From Bifidobacterium sp. ESL0769 (lineage in GTDB: Bacteria; Actinomycetota; Actinomycetes; Actinomycetales; Bifidobacteriaceae): a stretch of 64,000 bases of DNA. The notes under the pieces are model-generated. The model saw only the letters and a list, made by a program, of their open reading frames with translations. It ran no database searches and was not told the origin of the DNA. Shown one piece after another: positions 17,308 through 25,689 of this stretch (position 1 is its first letter; every line of letters begins with the position of its first letter). The translations under genes and the position numbers were made by a program. The stretch lies in contig NZ_CP113918.1 in NCBI RefSeq assembly GCF_029395495.1, forward strand, positions 2,356,001-2,420,000, read 5' to 3'.

Positions 17308-19233
17308 TCACGCATGGCGACGGGTCGTCTCGTGACGACGCTTGAGGACCACGGTTCCGCCGAATGCAAGAGCGAGAACGAGGACCACAGCGACGGCCAG
17401 GATGATGCCCATGCCACCGGTAAGAGGCAGCTGAACAACGGACGCCACGTTGTTGACGGTGACGACTGCATTGCTCACCGTGCCATCAACCAAGCCCCAA
17501 GCATCCTGCTTGACGCTGACGGTAGCAGCGCTAGCGGTGCCATCAGCAGCGATCGGGCCGCTGGCGGCAAGGGTGACATGGAAGTGAGGCAGCATCACAC
17601 CACGAAGGTTCGGGGTGGAAGCAGCGCCGGTCTGAACGACGTCATAGGTGCCCAGCGGCAAACCAGTGACAGTGATGGTGCCCGGATCACCGGTCGAGTC
17701 GGCAACCTTCAGCGTGGGATTGGTTCCGTTGACGGCCGAATAGACGCCATTGGAGCCAGTGAAGTTAATCTTAGCGCCGGCAGTGCCATCAGCGTTAAGA
17801 GGCGCGATGGTGAAGGTGGAGCCCTGCAGACGAGTGCTCTGGCCGCGAAGGACGTTCTTGATCGTGAAGCCGAAGCTGTGCAGCTTGACGGTGTTGGAAG
17901 GAACGACACCGGTGGTATGGCAGTTCGGATCAGTGGTCGGATCGCAAGGGGTCGTACCAGGAACCGTAGGATGAGTCAGGTCTGCGGTGTTGGACGGGGT
18001 ATCCTCACGGGCGTTCTTCTGCAAGCCGTAAGTGATTTCAATCGTGTAACCAAGCGGGAATGCAGTCGGGTGCTCAACAAGGTTGTTGCCGAAATCAACA
18101 ACAATCTTGCCGCCAGCTTCGTCGGTGCTTTGCGTGTAGGTCGCAGTGTAGTAATCCGACGAGAGCTTGTTGGAGCTGCTGTTCGCAGTGCTTGCATTCT
18201 CCTTGACATAAACCTTCACAGCATTGTCGGGATCGCTGGCCGTCGGCACGGTGTAGCCCTTGGTCGGGTTATCAACGATCTTGAAAGGATACTGCGCATA
18301 ACCAGTGGTCAACGGCACGTTGGTCCGCAGAGTGAAGTGACCCCACTGACCGTCAGGTATGGAGCTCTCCGCGAGCGTCTTGGTGAGGCTCAGCACATCG
18401 TCCTTCACATCAACATTGCCGAGCTCAACGCCGGACTGGTTGTTGGAGAAGCGAGTGTAAGGAGTCGAATCGCCGGACGCGTAAACGCCGGTGCCAACGA
18501 TCATAGGAATGGCCAGCTGCGAATTCGCCGGAATGGTATCAGCGGGGCTCATATCCTTGATGATGTAGAGGCCCTGCTTCAGACCGGTGAAGCTGACCGT
18601 CGTGCTGGAACCGTCCGAAGCACCCGTTGCCGTAGGCGTTGCGGAGTCGGCGAACTTGGAATTCAGGGTACCGTCCGTATTGTTTCCGAGCTTCTGAGCG
18701 AAGTTGCGCAGAGCGCCGGTGTACGGCTTGTTGCCGGACGTCGTATCCGTATTCTGAGCTGCAATATCAGCATCGGGATCAGTAGAAGTGAGACCAAGCA
18801 TCGTGGCAGCGACCTGGCCGACAGGATTGCCGGTGTACTCGGTGCTCAGCGAATTATTGCCTGAAACAGACTTATACGCAGAATCAACTGCGTCATAAAT
18901 GCTGCCCGTGCCACTGTGATCAACCGTGCCGACGGCAAGGCCAGTCAGCATATGATAATCAGAAGCGGTGGCAGCGCTTGTCGTCTTCGCAGCCTTGTCG
19001 TAGGTGCCGAGGCGAACAGCCGCGAACTTATGACCCTTGATGTAGCTGTTGGCGCTCGCGTGAATGGTCAGCGAAGCACCAGAGAAGGTGCTGTCGTCCT
19101 CAAGCGCAACATGCGAGCTATCCGGAACGCTATCCGCATTGGCCATCGAAGCGCCAAGCGGCATAAACGCAAGCAGAGTGGCTGCGGATATCGCAACCCC
19201 CAAAGCCTTGCGTAAAGAAGTATGTACTTCCAT
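17308..19233 (-). CDS. Major pilin subunit (isopeptide D2-type, LPLTG)
   Basis: A 641-residue fimbrial shaft protein. A strong AAGGAGAG box stands eight bases before ATG. The signal peptide is residues 1-34 (core VAISAATLLAFMPLGASMANA). The middle has a fimbrial isopeptide-forming D2-like region (about 270-420; GQWGHFTLRTNVPLTTGYAQ, then GYTIEITYGL) and a SpaA/Cna-like domain (about 455-570; GSTFTIAPL, then LPLGTYDVVQTG). The C-terminus carries LPLTG, a hydrophobic helix and KRRHETTRRHA. It is the first gene of a minus-strand cluster with the class C sortase, which would polymerise it. The canonical YPK pilin motif is not obvious; VKVYVKEN is the nearest candidate. High confidence for pilin, moderate for its being the only shaft subunit. 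Confidence 0.88.
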   Translation of the reverse strand: MEVHTSLRKALGVAISAATLLAFMPLGASMANADSVPDSSHVALEDDSTFSGASLTIHASANSYIKGHKFAAVRLGTYDKAAKTTSAATASDYHMLTGLAVGTVDHSGTGSIYDAVDSAYKSVSGNNSLSTEYTGNPVGQVAATMLGLTSTDPDADIAAQNTDTTSGNKPYTGALRNFAQKLGNNTDGTLNSKFADSATPTATGASDGSSTTVSFTGLKQGLYIIKDMSPADTIPANSQLAIPMIVGTGVYASGDSTPYTRFSNNQSGVELGNVDVKDDVLSLTKTLAESSIPDGQWGHFTLRTNVPLTTGYAQYPFKIVDNPTKGYTVPTASDPDNAVKVYVKENASTANSSSNKLSSDYYTATYTQSTDEAGGKIVVDFGNNLVEHPTAFPLGYTIEITYGLQKNAREDTPSNTADLTHPTVPGTTPCDPTTDPNCHTTGVVPSNTVKLHSFGFTIKNVLRGQSTRLQGSTFTIAPLNADGTAGAKINFTGSNGVYSAVNGTNPTLKVADSTGDPGTITVTGLPLGTYDVVQTGAASTPNLRGVMLPHFHVTLAASGPIAADGTASAATVSVKQDAWGLVDGTVSNAVVTVNNVASVVQLPLTGGMGIILAVAVVLVLALAFGGTVVLKRRHETTRRHA

Positions 19234-20219
19234 TATCTATTCTCTCCTTTCGCCTGCGGATTGCGCAACCACACAAATTCCGCAGAAAACGTGTCCCGAC
19301 CAGGAACTCCACCAGCCCCGGCAAGAATCCTCTCACCGGCGTTACGGTCTTGTCTCTAGCCGCTTATCTACCCGTATGCGATTTATTCATTCGCATACGA
19401 CCCGCACCCCCTCTTTCAAAGACGTGCGAAACGACAGTCGCTTTCAAACCCAACAGCGAATCGCCATTCATGTGTTGTAAAACACAATAATTATCAGTCT
19501 AGTAGAAAACGAGTTGCGCTCCGTGCTTTGAGCCCGCGCAACGCTCTTGAAAACGACAGGGTTTAGCGGCGAAAAGTAAACTTCCCCAAGCCACGATTTT
19601 TTCGCGAAACGTCTCACAAAACGTGGCATTTTCAAGCTTTGAAAAGCAGGATTTTTACATAAGGAAATAAACTCTCAAAAGAGGTTAAAAAAGTTCTGAA
19701 ATTCTTCTACTGGCTTAATAACGAATGAAACGAGTCGCGTTTCTTGCTGTGCTTTTATCTTTTGACGTGATTTCTCATCGCTTTTTCGCCGGTTTTCCCT
19801 ATTGCATAAATCTGCCCAAAACTCTGGAATTATAGGGAATTGTTGACTGAATAATGATCATTTCCTGTCAATAATTACTATTAATTATCCCTTTATAAAA
19901 TATCAATTCAAACGTTCTTATAAAGGCATCTTTTAACGCCATTGTCAGAGGATTGTAAGACGTTTTTGAACAATTCCTGAATACAAACTGGGCGTAAGCA
20001 GGAAAGTTCACCTCAAGACCGCCGAACCTCATCAAACATTCGCCAACCGACTGCAGGGTGGGAACTCCGCGGATGGGCGCAAGATACACAGGGCACATCC
20101 GCCTCATGAATGAACTAGGGCTCCCTCTAAAATCGGAGGCATAACGGCCTTCGTCGCGCACCGGCATCAGCACGGTGCAGCGAAGCAGACACTACGGAAT
20201 TGCGGTAACGGAAACGGAT
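19234..20219. other. Long AT-rich divergent intergenic region upstream of the pilin and tgt genes
   Basis: Almost one kilobase. The part at 19500-19930 is strongly AT-rich with repeated TTTTT and GAAA runs. The part at 19950-20175 is more balanced in composition but reads as no recognisable protein on either strand. It should hold the promoters of the pilin cluster (minus) and of tgt (plus). No riboswitch fold was identified by eye. Confidence 0.4.
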
Positions 20220-21812
20220 ATGAATATTTCTTCAGACAAGCCAACAGAGTCAGCAACTACAGCGCCACCCACGCCAAACCACGGCAACGCAGCTTCAGGC
20301 AAGACCTCAAACACACCCAAACAGAGCGACGCCGCTTCAGGCCACACAGCCAGCATTCGTAACAAAAGCTCCGAACGCCAAAACCAAAATGAACCCTCTA
20401 CCCATGGGAACACGCAGAATCACATCCCCGGTCAGAAGGACGTCGCTTCGGAAGCCACTGCATATGCACAGACCCGTTCTGCGACAACGATTTCGCAGCT
20501 GGCCGCGAGCGCGTCCGGACTCTTGGAACACCCTCTCGGGGCCGAGGCCGGCAAGCCCGGCGACCGCAGCAAGTTCTACTTCGAGCAGCGTACGCGGCTT
20601 TCGGATTCAGCGCGCGGCTTGGGGCACGGCGGTGCACGTTACGGCCGGACCGGGGTCATACATACTCCACATGGAGATATTCGTACTCCGGCTTTCGTTC
20701 CCGTCGCTACACAAGCGGCCATGAAGGGCGTGCTGCCCGAGACCATGAAATCGCTCGGCGCACAATGCCTGCTTTCCAACGCGTTCCACTTGTTTGAACG
20801 CCCCGGCGAAGATGTGCTTGACGAAGCCGGCGGACTTGCACGCTTCGAGAACTGGGACGGGCCGACTTTTACCGACTCCGGCGGGTTCCAGGTACTTTCG
20901 CTTGGTGCCGGGTTCAAGAAGACACTGGCGATGGACGTCACCGGCATGAAATCGGACGACGTCATCGCGCCCGGCCGCGAGCGCAAGGCCTTCGTCGACG
21001 AGGACGGCGTCACCTTCAAGTCCCCGCTCGACGGCTCCAAACACCGCTTCTCAGCCGAAATCTCCATGGGAATCCAGCACAAGATCGGCGCTGACATCAT
21101 GTTCTCCTTCGACGAGCTGACCACGCTGATGAATACGCGCGGCTATCAGGAACGCTCCGTCGAACGCACCTTCCGCTGGGCGAAGCGCTGCGTTGCCGAG
21201 CACAAGCGGCTTACCGAGGCGCGGGTCGGCAAACCGTATCAGGCGCTATACGGCGTGGTGCAGGGCGCGAACTATGAAGATTTGCGGCGACGCGCGGCCT
21301 CCGAGATCGCCTCGCTCGACTTCGACGGCGTCGGTATCGGCGGGGCCATCGAAAAGCGAGTCATCGGCGACACCTGCGCATGGATCTGCGACGAGATGCC
21401 GGAATCACGGCCACGACACGTCTTGGGGATTGCAGCCGTCGATGACATCTTCGCGTGCGTCGAAAACGGCGGCGACACCTTCGATTGCGTGGCCCCCGCC
21501 CGCTGCGCCCGCAACGGTGCCATCTACACGCGTGATGGCCGATACAACATCAAGCGCGCCGCCAACAAGCACGACTTTGGTCCGCTGGAGGTTGGCTGCG
21601 ACTGCTATACGTGCACGCACTATTCGCGCGCCTACGTCGACCACATGCTTCGCGCCCACGAAATCAACGGCGCGACGCTGGCCACCATCCACAACGAGCG
21701 CTTCTTCATCCGCTTGCTCGACGACATCCGCTCCTCCATCGACGGCGGCTACTTCGACGAGTTCCGCAACGAGACCCTAGCCCGTTACTACGCCCACGGT
21801 TCCAAAGGATGA
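20220..21812 (+). CDS. tgt: Queuine/preQ1 tRNA-guanine transglycosylase
   Basis: Exchanges guanine for a queuosine precursor at position 34 of GUN-anticodon tRNAs. The TIM-barrel domain starts about 130 residues in, at FYFEQRTRLSDSARG. Readable marks are NAFHL, TDSGGFQ (substrate-binding and first catalytic Asp), the QxALYGVVQG region, and the zinc site CDCYTC-H with a later His in YVDHML. The catalytic domain is about normal size. Ahead of it is a 120-residue Ser/Thr/Asn/Gln-rich tail with no resemblance to the enzyme. The ATG at 20220 is chosen because GGAAACGG precedes it; a GTG at 20175 is also in frame, and a start closer to the domain (TTG near 20524) cannot be excluded. Confidence 0.92.
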   Translation: MNISSDKPTESATTAPPTPNHGNAASGKTSNTPKQSDAASGHTASIRNKSSERQNQNEPSTHGNTQNHIPGQKDVASEATAYAQTRSATTISQLAASASGLLEHPLGAEAGKPGDRSKFYFEQRTRLSDSARGLGHGGARYGRTGVIHTPHGDIRTPAFVPVATQAAMKGVLPETMKSLGAQCLLSNAFHLFERPGEDVLDEAGGLARFENWDGPTFTDSGGFQVLSLGAGFKKTLAMDVTGMKSDDVIAPGRERKAFVDEDGVTFKSPLDGSKHRFSAEISMGIQHKIGADIMFSFDELTTLMNTRGYQERSVERTFRWAKRCVAEHKRLTEARVGKPYQALYGVVQGANYEDLRRRAASEIASLDFDGVGIGGAIEKRVIGDTCAWICDEMPESRPRHVLGIAAVDDIFACVENGGDTFDCVAPARCARNGAIYTRDGRYNIKRAANKHDFGPLEVGCDCYTCTHYSRAYVDHMLRAHEINGATLATIHNERFFIRLLDDIRSSIDGGYFDEFRNETLARYYAHGSKG

Positions 21813-21931
21813 GCAGACCTAAAAATAGTGTCATTCGTCACTTTCCAGGGTCTACGAAGTGCGTGTGACCACACAATCCTTAGCCAATCGGTATGATGGA
21901 AATGTTCATTGAAGACAGGCAGAGGGGCAAG

Positions 21932-22807
21932 ATGAATCTGAACGAGGCGATGACGGAGCGCCATTCCGTGCGTATATATACCGACGAACCGGTCAGCAAG
22001 ACCCTGCTCGATGACATCGCCGCCGAAGTCGAACGCTGCAACGCCGCCTCAAGTCTGCATTTCCAGATAACCTCTGGGCTTGAAGACGCTTTCTGCGGCT
22101 ACAAAACGCATTATGGAAGGTTCAGCGGCGTACACAATGCCATTGCGTTGATTACCCCAATCGACAAACCTTACGATTTGCATCCAGCTAAGAAATCTCC
22201 GAATACAAACATCCCGGCTGCCGACCCGATTCCACCTGAGGAAGCCGAAATCGAGGAAAAAGTTGGTTATTACGGCGAGCAGTTGGCGCTAAAACTCGTA
22301 CAACTCGGGCTTGTGACCTCGTGGGCCGTGCTCGACGATGCTGCGGCCGGCTGGTGGAAGCTCGAACCCGGCGAACGCGTGGTGTGGATTCTCGCCTTCG
22401 GGCATCCCGCCCGGCCCGGCGCCAAGCACCACAGCAAACCCTTGGATTCGTTTTGCTCATTGCCCGCGGCCCTCAGCCCAGACGCAACACTTACCGATGC
22501 CCCCGATTGGTTCCAGCGCGGAATCGCCGCGGCTTCCCTTGCCCCAACATCGCTCAGCCAGCAGCCGTTCCACTTCACACTCGAAGACACTCAAATCAAC
22601 ACTACGCAGAATGCCAATGACACAAACAGCTCAGACGGATCGGACAGTTCAGGCGTCTCAGACGGTTCCGAAATAACTTGTGCAAAACCATTACCCACCG
22701 TTAGTGCCCAGGTAACCCCAGGGTTATTCGCTCACGTCGGCCTAGGCTGTGCCAAGCGCAACTTCGAAATCGGCGCCGGCACCAGCAATTTCAAGTGGGC
22801 CAGATAA
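21932..22807 (+). CDS. Nitroreductase-family-like protein
   Basis: A 291-residue protein starting at the ATG behind GAGGGGCAAG; upstream in-frame ATGs at 21893 and 21902 lack a binding site. The opening MNLNEAMTERHSVRIYTDEP is the typical nitroreductase start (R-S/H-x-R FMN-phosphate contact). The rest follows the 'putative TM nitroreductase' pattern: GYYGEQLALKLVQLGL in the middle and QQPFHFTL, then VGLGCAKRNFEIG at the end. An acidic Ser/Asp insert (about 245-265) is unusual. It probably binds FMN and reduces an unknown electron acceptor. It is 120 bases after tgt with no obvious terminator between them. Confidence 0.8.
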   Translation: MNLNEAMTERHSVRIYTDEPVSKTLLDDIAAEVERCNAASSLHFQITSGLEDAFCGYKTHYGRFSGVHNAIALITPIDKPYDLHPAKKSPNTNIPAADPIPPEEAEIEEKVGYYGEQLALKLVQLGLVTSWAVLDDAAAGWWKLEPGERVVWILAFGHPARPGAKHHSKPLDSFCSLPAALSPDATLTDAPDWFQRGIAAASLAPTSLSQQPFHFTLEDTQINTTQNANDTNSSDGSDSSGVSDGSEITCAKPLPTVSAQVTPGLFAHVGLGCAKRNFEIGAGTSNFKWAR

Positions 22808-22888
22808 CCAAGAACGATACGGGGCAACACGCATTGCCGCGAACCCCTTGCGCTCGTCGCCACTGAGCAGTAACCTTATTATTTGTCT

Positions 22889-22974
22889 GCGAGTATGGCG
22901 GAATGGTAGACGCGCTGTCTTCAGGTGGCAGTGAGCGTATGCTCGTGGGGGTTCAACTCCCCCTACTCGCACCA
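22889..22974 (+). tRNA. tRNA-Leu (anticodon CAG), CCA encoded
   Basis: The acceptor stem GCGAGTA pairs perfectly with TACTCGC; discriminator A and CCA end the gene at 22974. The anticodon stem CTGTC/GGCAG holds the loop TTCAGGT, giving anticodon CAG (reads CUG). The long variable arm TGAGCGTATGCTCG and T-arm GGGGGTTCAACTCCCCC fit a class II leucine tRNA. Confidence 0.96.
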
Positions 22975-22978
22975 TCAA

Positions 22979-23030
22979 CTTGAGGTTCTGAAAACGTTAA
23001 ATTGCAACGATTCTAGAACCTCAAGTTTTA
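22979..23030 (+). terminator. Rho-independent terminator of tRNA-Leu
   Basis: CTTGAGGTTCT (22979-22989) pairs perfectly with AGAACCTCAAG (23015-23025), followed by TTTTA. It begins four bases after the tRNA CCA end. Confidence 0.85.
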
Positions 23031-23174
23031 TGCAAATCTCAAAATATAACGACGTATATAACAATTTGCATTCATATGGCCCCATATCCGCAGCCAACCT
23101 GCACGAAAACACTCCGCCGATAGTCGAATTTTGTGTTTATACGACGTAGTATTCACAGCCAACCATTACGTCCT

Positions 23175-23183
23175 TGCTAAACT
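23175..23183 (+). promoter_or_regulatory. Extended -10 promoter giving a probable leaderless message
   Basis: TGCTAAACT ends only six bases before the ATG at 23190, so transcription should begin at or next to the start codon. No ribosome binding site is present. Confidence 0.6.
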
Positions 23184-23189
23184 GGTCCC

Positions 23190-23669
23190 ATGCTGCCAAC
23201 ATCGTTGTCGTCGTTCTTAGTCGCCGCAAAAGCCGCCACCTACGCCGCAGAGAGACCGGTCGCCTTCGAACCCACATTCCCGGGATCGCACGAGTTCAGG
23301 TTCGCGAAAGACAATCTGCATTACCGTGATGTTTACTTCGGTAGTCTCCGTTTTGCCGGTCAGGAAATCGTAGTAGACGAATCGCACGTAATCTGGTCAA
23401 TGGTTTATTCGGGCGGAATACTGGAAAATAACATGAGCCAAAACACCGAAGATGACAATGCGACAGAAATTTATCGGTTCTTGAAACTTGCGCTTCGGAA
23501 GGTAGATCCAGAAGCACCTTATCGGGGGCCGAAATCATTTGTGTCCGGCCAATACCGCTATACAAACCAATACGCAGGCGACATAACAGATTTCAATGGT
23601 GAGGAAATGATATATGCCGACGCATTGCCCGTTTATCGCCTCCACTATTCCGGTGGTTACCTGAGATAA
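23190..23669 (+). CDS. DUF5680-like protein of unknown function
   Basis: A 159-residue soluble protein with no signal peptide or membrane segment. The N-terminus (SLSSFLVAAKAATYA) and the middle motif (YRDVYFGSLRFAGQEIV, then IWSMVYSGG) match my recollection of the DUF5680 family, found alone or fused to XRE-type DNA-binding domains. The C-terminal part ends with paired aromatic motifs (YRLHYSGGYL). No fused regulator is present here. The gene appears leaderless (TAAACT six bases before ATG). It is the first gene after tRNA-Leu and begins a short accessory stretch. Function unknown. Confidence 0.7.
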   Translation: MLPTSLSSFLVAAKAATYAAERPVAFEPTFPGSHEFRFAKDNLHYRDVYFGSLRFAGQEIVVDESHVIWSMVYSGGILENNMSQNTEDDNATEIYRFLKLALRKVDPEAPYRGPKSFVSGQYRYTNQYAGDITDFNGEEMIYADALPVYRLHYSGGYLR

Positions 23670-23732
23670 CGGGCAGTGCATCCCCTCCCAAGCACACGCG
23701 CGGACTTAGAAGACGGGCAAATGTTCACGGCG

Positions 23733-23819
23733 TCATGCCACCTTGAGTGCTTTGTAAAGCGTTGGGCGGGAGACGACGCCGAACGCTGAAGTCAGCGGAC
23801 CCGGATTATCGGATATGAT
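23733..23819 (-). pseudogene. C-terminal remnant of a serine recombinase/resolvase
   Basis: Read on the minus strand, the last codons before a TGA at 23733-23735 give SAFGVVSRPTLYKALKVA. This is the helix-turn-helix end of Hin/Tn3-type resolvases (family pattern A-FGVSRPTLYRAL). Further upstream the frame holds only about ten more residues (DNPGPLT) before it merges into the promoter of the toxin-antitoxin-like cassette, with no catalytic serine domain. So only about 28 codons remain: the scar of an old mobile element. Confidence 0.75.
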
Positions 23820-23835
23820 ATGATTCATATCATAT
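23813..23835 (+). promoter_or_regulatory. Perfect 23-bp palindromic operator
   Basis: ATATGATATGA, one T, then TCATATCATAT: eleven matched bases on each side of a single-base centre. It ends three bases before AAGGAGG (23838-23844) and overlaps any plausible -10 region. A dimeric antitoxin of the downstream cassette binding here would repress its own promoter. Confidence 0.8.
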
Positions 23836-23848
23836 AGAAGGAGGTCGG

Positions 23849-24109
23849 ATGAGCGCCATCGGTATACATCCCAGGATCATGCAACGGCACCCCGAGGTGA
23901 CCGAGGCCGACGTGGTCGCGGCCATGCGGGGGATGATCCGCTACCAGCAGCGGCCCACCGGCGAGTGGCTCGCGGTCGGGGTGGACGGCAGGAACCGGCT
24001 GGTGGAACTGGTCTACCAGTACGACGAGGACGAGGACTACTTTTTCGTGTACCACGGCATGACCCCGCCGACCGGCAGGACATACAAGGAACTTGGATTG
24101 GAGCAATGA
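23849..24109 (+). CDS. Small toxin-like protein, first gene of a coupled cassette
   Basis: An 86-residue protein with a strong AAGGAGG site. Pattern: HPRIMQRHPEVTEADVVAAM, then a beta-rich half (WLAVGVDGRNRLVELVYQY; YFFVYHGMTPPT) ending GRTYKELGLEQ. Size and strand pattern resemble BrnT/RelE-fold toxins, where a helix is followed by three or four strands, but I do not see catalytic residues I could assign with confidence. Its stop codon overlaps the next start (ATGA). The palindrome upstream and the DNA-binding-like second gene support a toxin-antitoxin module with the toxin first, an order known for BrnT-BrnA and HigB-HigA. The role is inferred from context. Confidence 0.6.
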   Translation: MSAIGIHPRIMQRHPEVTEADVVAAMRGMIRYQQRPTGEWLAVGVDGRNRLVELVYQYDEDEDYFFVYHGMTPPTGRTYKELGLEQ

Positions 24110-24381
24110 ACATGGACATCAACGAATACATGAACAAGCACCACCTCACCGACAAGGCGCTGGACGCCATGGCGGACGTCTACGAACACGGCAAGCAGGC
24201 ACATTCCGACGCCCCCGTGCACGGCGGGTCGCATCTCGACGCGGTGGGCAAGAAGCGGGTCACCGTCGTCTACGACGCCAGCGACACCCAACGGGTGGCC
24301 GCTCTCGCCCGCGAGAGGGGCGTGAAACCCTCGAACATCTACCGTGCCGCGCTGAACCGCTATCTCGCCACGCAGTCATGA
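24106..24381 (+). CDS. Ribbon-helix-helix antitoxin-like protein, second gene of the cassette
   Basis: A 91-residue protein (89 if it starts at the second ATG, 24112, which is better spaced from GGAG). The N-terminal half is acidic/His-rich (INEYMNKHHLTDKALDAMA), the likely toxin-contacting part. The C-terminal 43 residues read KKRVTVVYDASDTQRVAALA followed by RERGVKPSNIYRAALNRYL: one strand, then two helices, the CopG/RHH DNA-binding pattern. It overlaps the first gene by four bases and the third by four, so the three are translated together. It is the best candidate to bind the 23-bp palindrome. Confidence 0.65.
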   Translation: MNMDINEYMNKHHLTDKALDAMADVYEHGKQAHSDAPVHGGSHLDAVGKKRVTVVYDASDTQRVAALARERGVKPSNIYRAALNRYLATQS

Positions 24382-24536
24382 GACGCATTCCGACGGAGAA
24401 ACGCCTCGCCCTGCCCGAATACGAGTACGCTATCGCCGCCGAAGCGGAACAAGCACGCAAAGGTGAGATACCCACCTATAACCTCAACGAGACCTTGGAT
24501 CGCCTCGGACTGGAACGCGAAGATGTTGACGCGTGA
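24378..24536 (+). CDS. Very small third gene of the cassette (52 residues)
   Basis: Starts with ATGA overlapping the stop of the RHH-like gene. The sequence runs MRRIPTEKRLALPEYEYA, then AAEAEQARKGEIPTYNLNET and ends with an acidic tail (LGLEREDVDA). The second half resembles the C-terminal part of RelB/Phd-type antitoxins (an AE-ARAG-IPTYSLDE-like pattern), so it may be a second antitoxin element or stabiliser. Translational coupling is the main reason to believe it is a real gene. Function unassigned. Confidence 0.5.
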   Translation: MRRIPTEKRLALPEYEYAIAAEAEQARKGEIPTYNLNETLDRLGLEREDVDA

Positions 24537-24695
24537 ACGACTGGGCTGAGAACGCCACACAAACCAAAAAGGCAACGACACAAACCACTGCCATAGAATC
24601 CAAGTTGCAATGGACAGGGCCGGGGCGCCTTCTATGGCATCCCGCGTCGATACCATTGGATTCGATGCTCGAAACACATTCGGAGCTACGTGAAT

Positions 24696-25268
24696 TTACT
24701 TCCGCTCGGGGAAGGTGCGAATCTTTGGGGGCTGGTAGGTGGCAGCCCAGCGAGTGATTTCGTCGTAGGAATCGGTGAAGAGAAGCTTGGCACGGTCCGG
24801 AGCGGTGAGGAAGCCGGCGGCGGTCATGCTGTCGAACATCTGGGCCATCGGTTGCCAGTAACCGTCGAAATCAAAGAAAACACAAGGTTTGTTGTTTAGG
24901 CCGATTCGCGCCCACGAGAAGGCTTCCGCAATCTCCTCCAACGTGCCAGGACCACCAGGGAACGCGATGAGCACGTCGCCGAGTTCCATCATCCGGCGCT
25001 TGCGCTCGTCCATATCGTCGACGACCTCCATAGTGGTGAGACCCTTCGCGGCGGCATTGCGGTCAATCAGCATCTGCGGCATGATGCCGTGCACCCTGCC
25101 GCCGCCATCGAGCACTGCCTGCGCAACGATGCCCATCAGCCCGACACCGCCACCACCGTAGACCAGCTCGTCGTCGTTCGCCGCAATCCATTCCCCGAGC
25201 CGCTTCGCCGCAGCCGCATACTTCGGATCGTCCCCACTCGCCGCGCCGCAATACACCGTGATCTTCAT
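24696..25268 (-). CDS. LOG-family cytokinin-riboside-phosphate phosphoribohydrolase
   Basis: A 190-residue Rossmann-fold enzyme that removes ribose-5-phosphate from nucleoside monophosphates. The start is an ATG behind AAGGAGAACGGC, giving MKITVYCGAASG; in-frame codons further upstream lack a binding site. Nucleotide-binding and catalytic motifs are YGGGGVGLMG (about 38-47) and FPGGPGTLEE (about 93-102; the PGGxGTxxE signature). The WARIGLNNKPCVFFDFDGYW stretch is also typical of the family. In bacteria it usually serves nucleotide housekeeping rather than hormone synthesis. It stands alone, pointing towards the toxin-antitoxin-like cassette. Confidence 0.93.
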   Translation of the reverse strand: MKITVYCGAASGDDPKYAAAAKRLGEWIAANDDELVYGGGGVGLMGIVAQAVLDGGGRVHGIMPQMLIDRNAAAKGLTTMEVVDDMDERKRRMMELGDVLIAFPGGPGTLEEIAEAFSWARIGLNNKPCVFFDFDGYWQPMAQMFDSMTAAGFLTAPDRAKLLFTDSYDEITRWAATYQPPKIRTFPERK

Positions 25269-25689
25269 GCCGTTCTCCTTTGTACCTGTTCGCTCGCACA
25301 TACCGATAAACTTAAATCTCACTATATCGGCATACCGATAATTGCGGCTATCACATTCCCGGAAACCGGATAAAAGCAGCCGTTTCAAACACCTGACGCA
25401 TCATTGAAAAACTTTAAAATTCCCGATATCAACTGGCATTGGTCGAAGTGGAAACAAGCCAATATCACGACGATAGATGGATAAAATTAGACATTATTAT
25501 TTTTAATACTTATTTAACGAATTATCTCAAAAACACGACAAAAATCGTCCACATTACGGAACAAACCTTGTGAAACCCTACTGCCGTCAAGCATACTGCA
25601 ACTTACCGGCAATGCCGCATGATGTTGTCCACAAGATTGTTGCGGCACTCGCCGCGCCACCCACAAGGGACAAAAAGAAGGGAAACATC
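25269..25689. promoter_or_regulatory. Divergent promoter region with a TCCACAAGAT element
   Basis: About 420 bases, AT-rich at 25400-25560. TCCACAAGAT at 25628-25637 is repeated ahead of the neighbouring paralogue at 26944-26953 (53 and about 61-67 bases before each start). Extended by TTG (TTGTCCACA) it also matches an actinobacterial DnaA box. AGAAGGGAAAC is the binding site for the gene at 25690. Confidence 0.4.

Noticed and set aside
17314-18864. 516-codon plus-strand open frame opposite the pilin gene
   Set aside because: Antisense shadow; the pilin has signal peptide, domains and anchor in the true frame.
19868-20173. 101-codon minus-strand frame upstream of tgt
   Set aside because: No recognisable motif and no binding site; I could not decide between chance frame and remnant, so it is only mentioned as intergenic.
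25624-25632. Chromosomal replication origin (TTGTCCACA DnaA-box match)
   Set aside because: Only one perfect box and a few partial ones over 2.5 kb, with no dnaA, dnaN or gyrase genes in the window.
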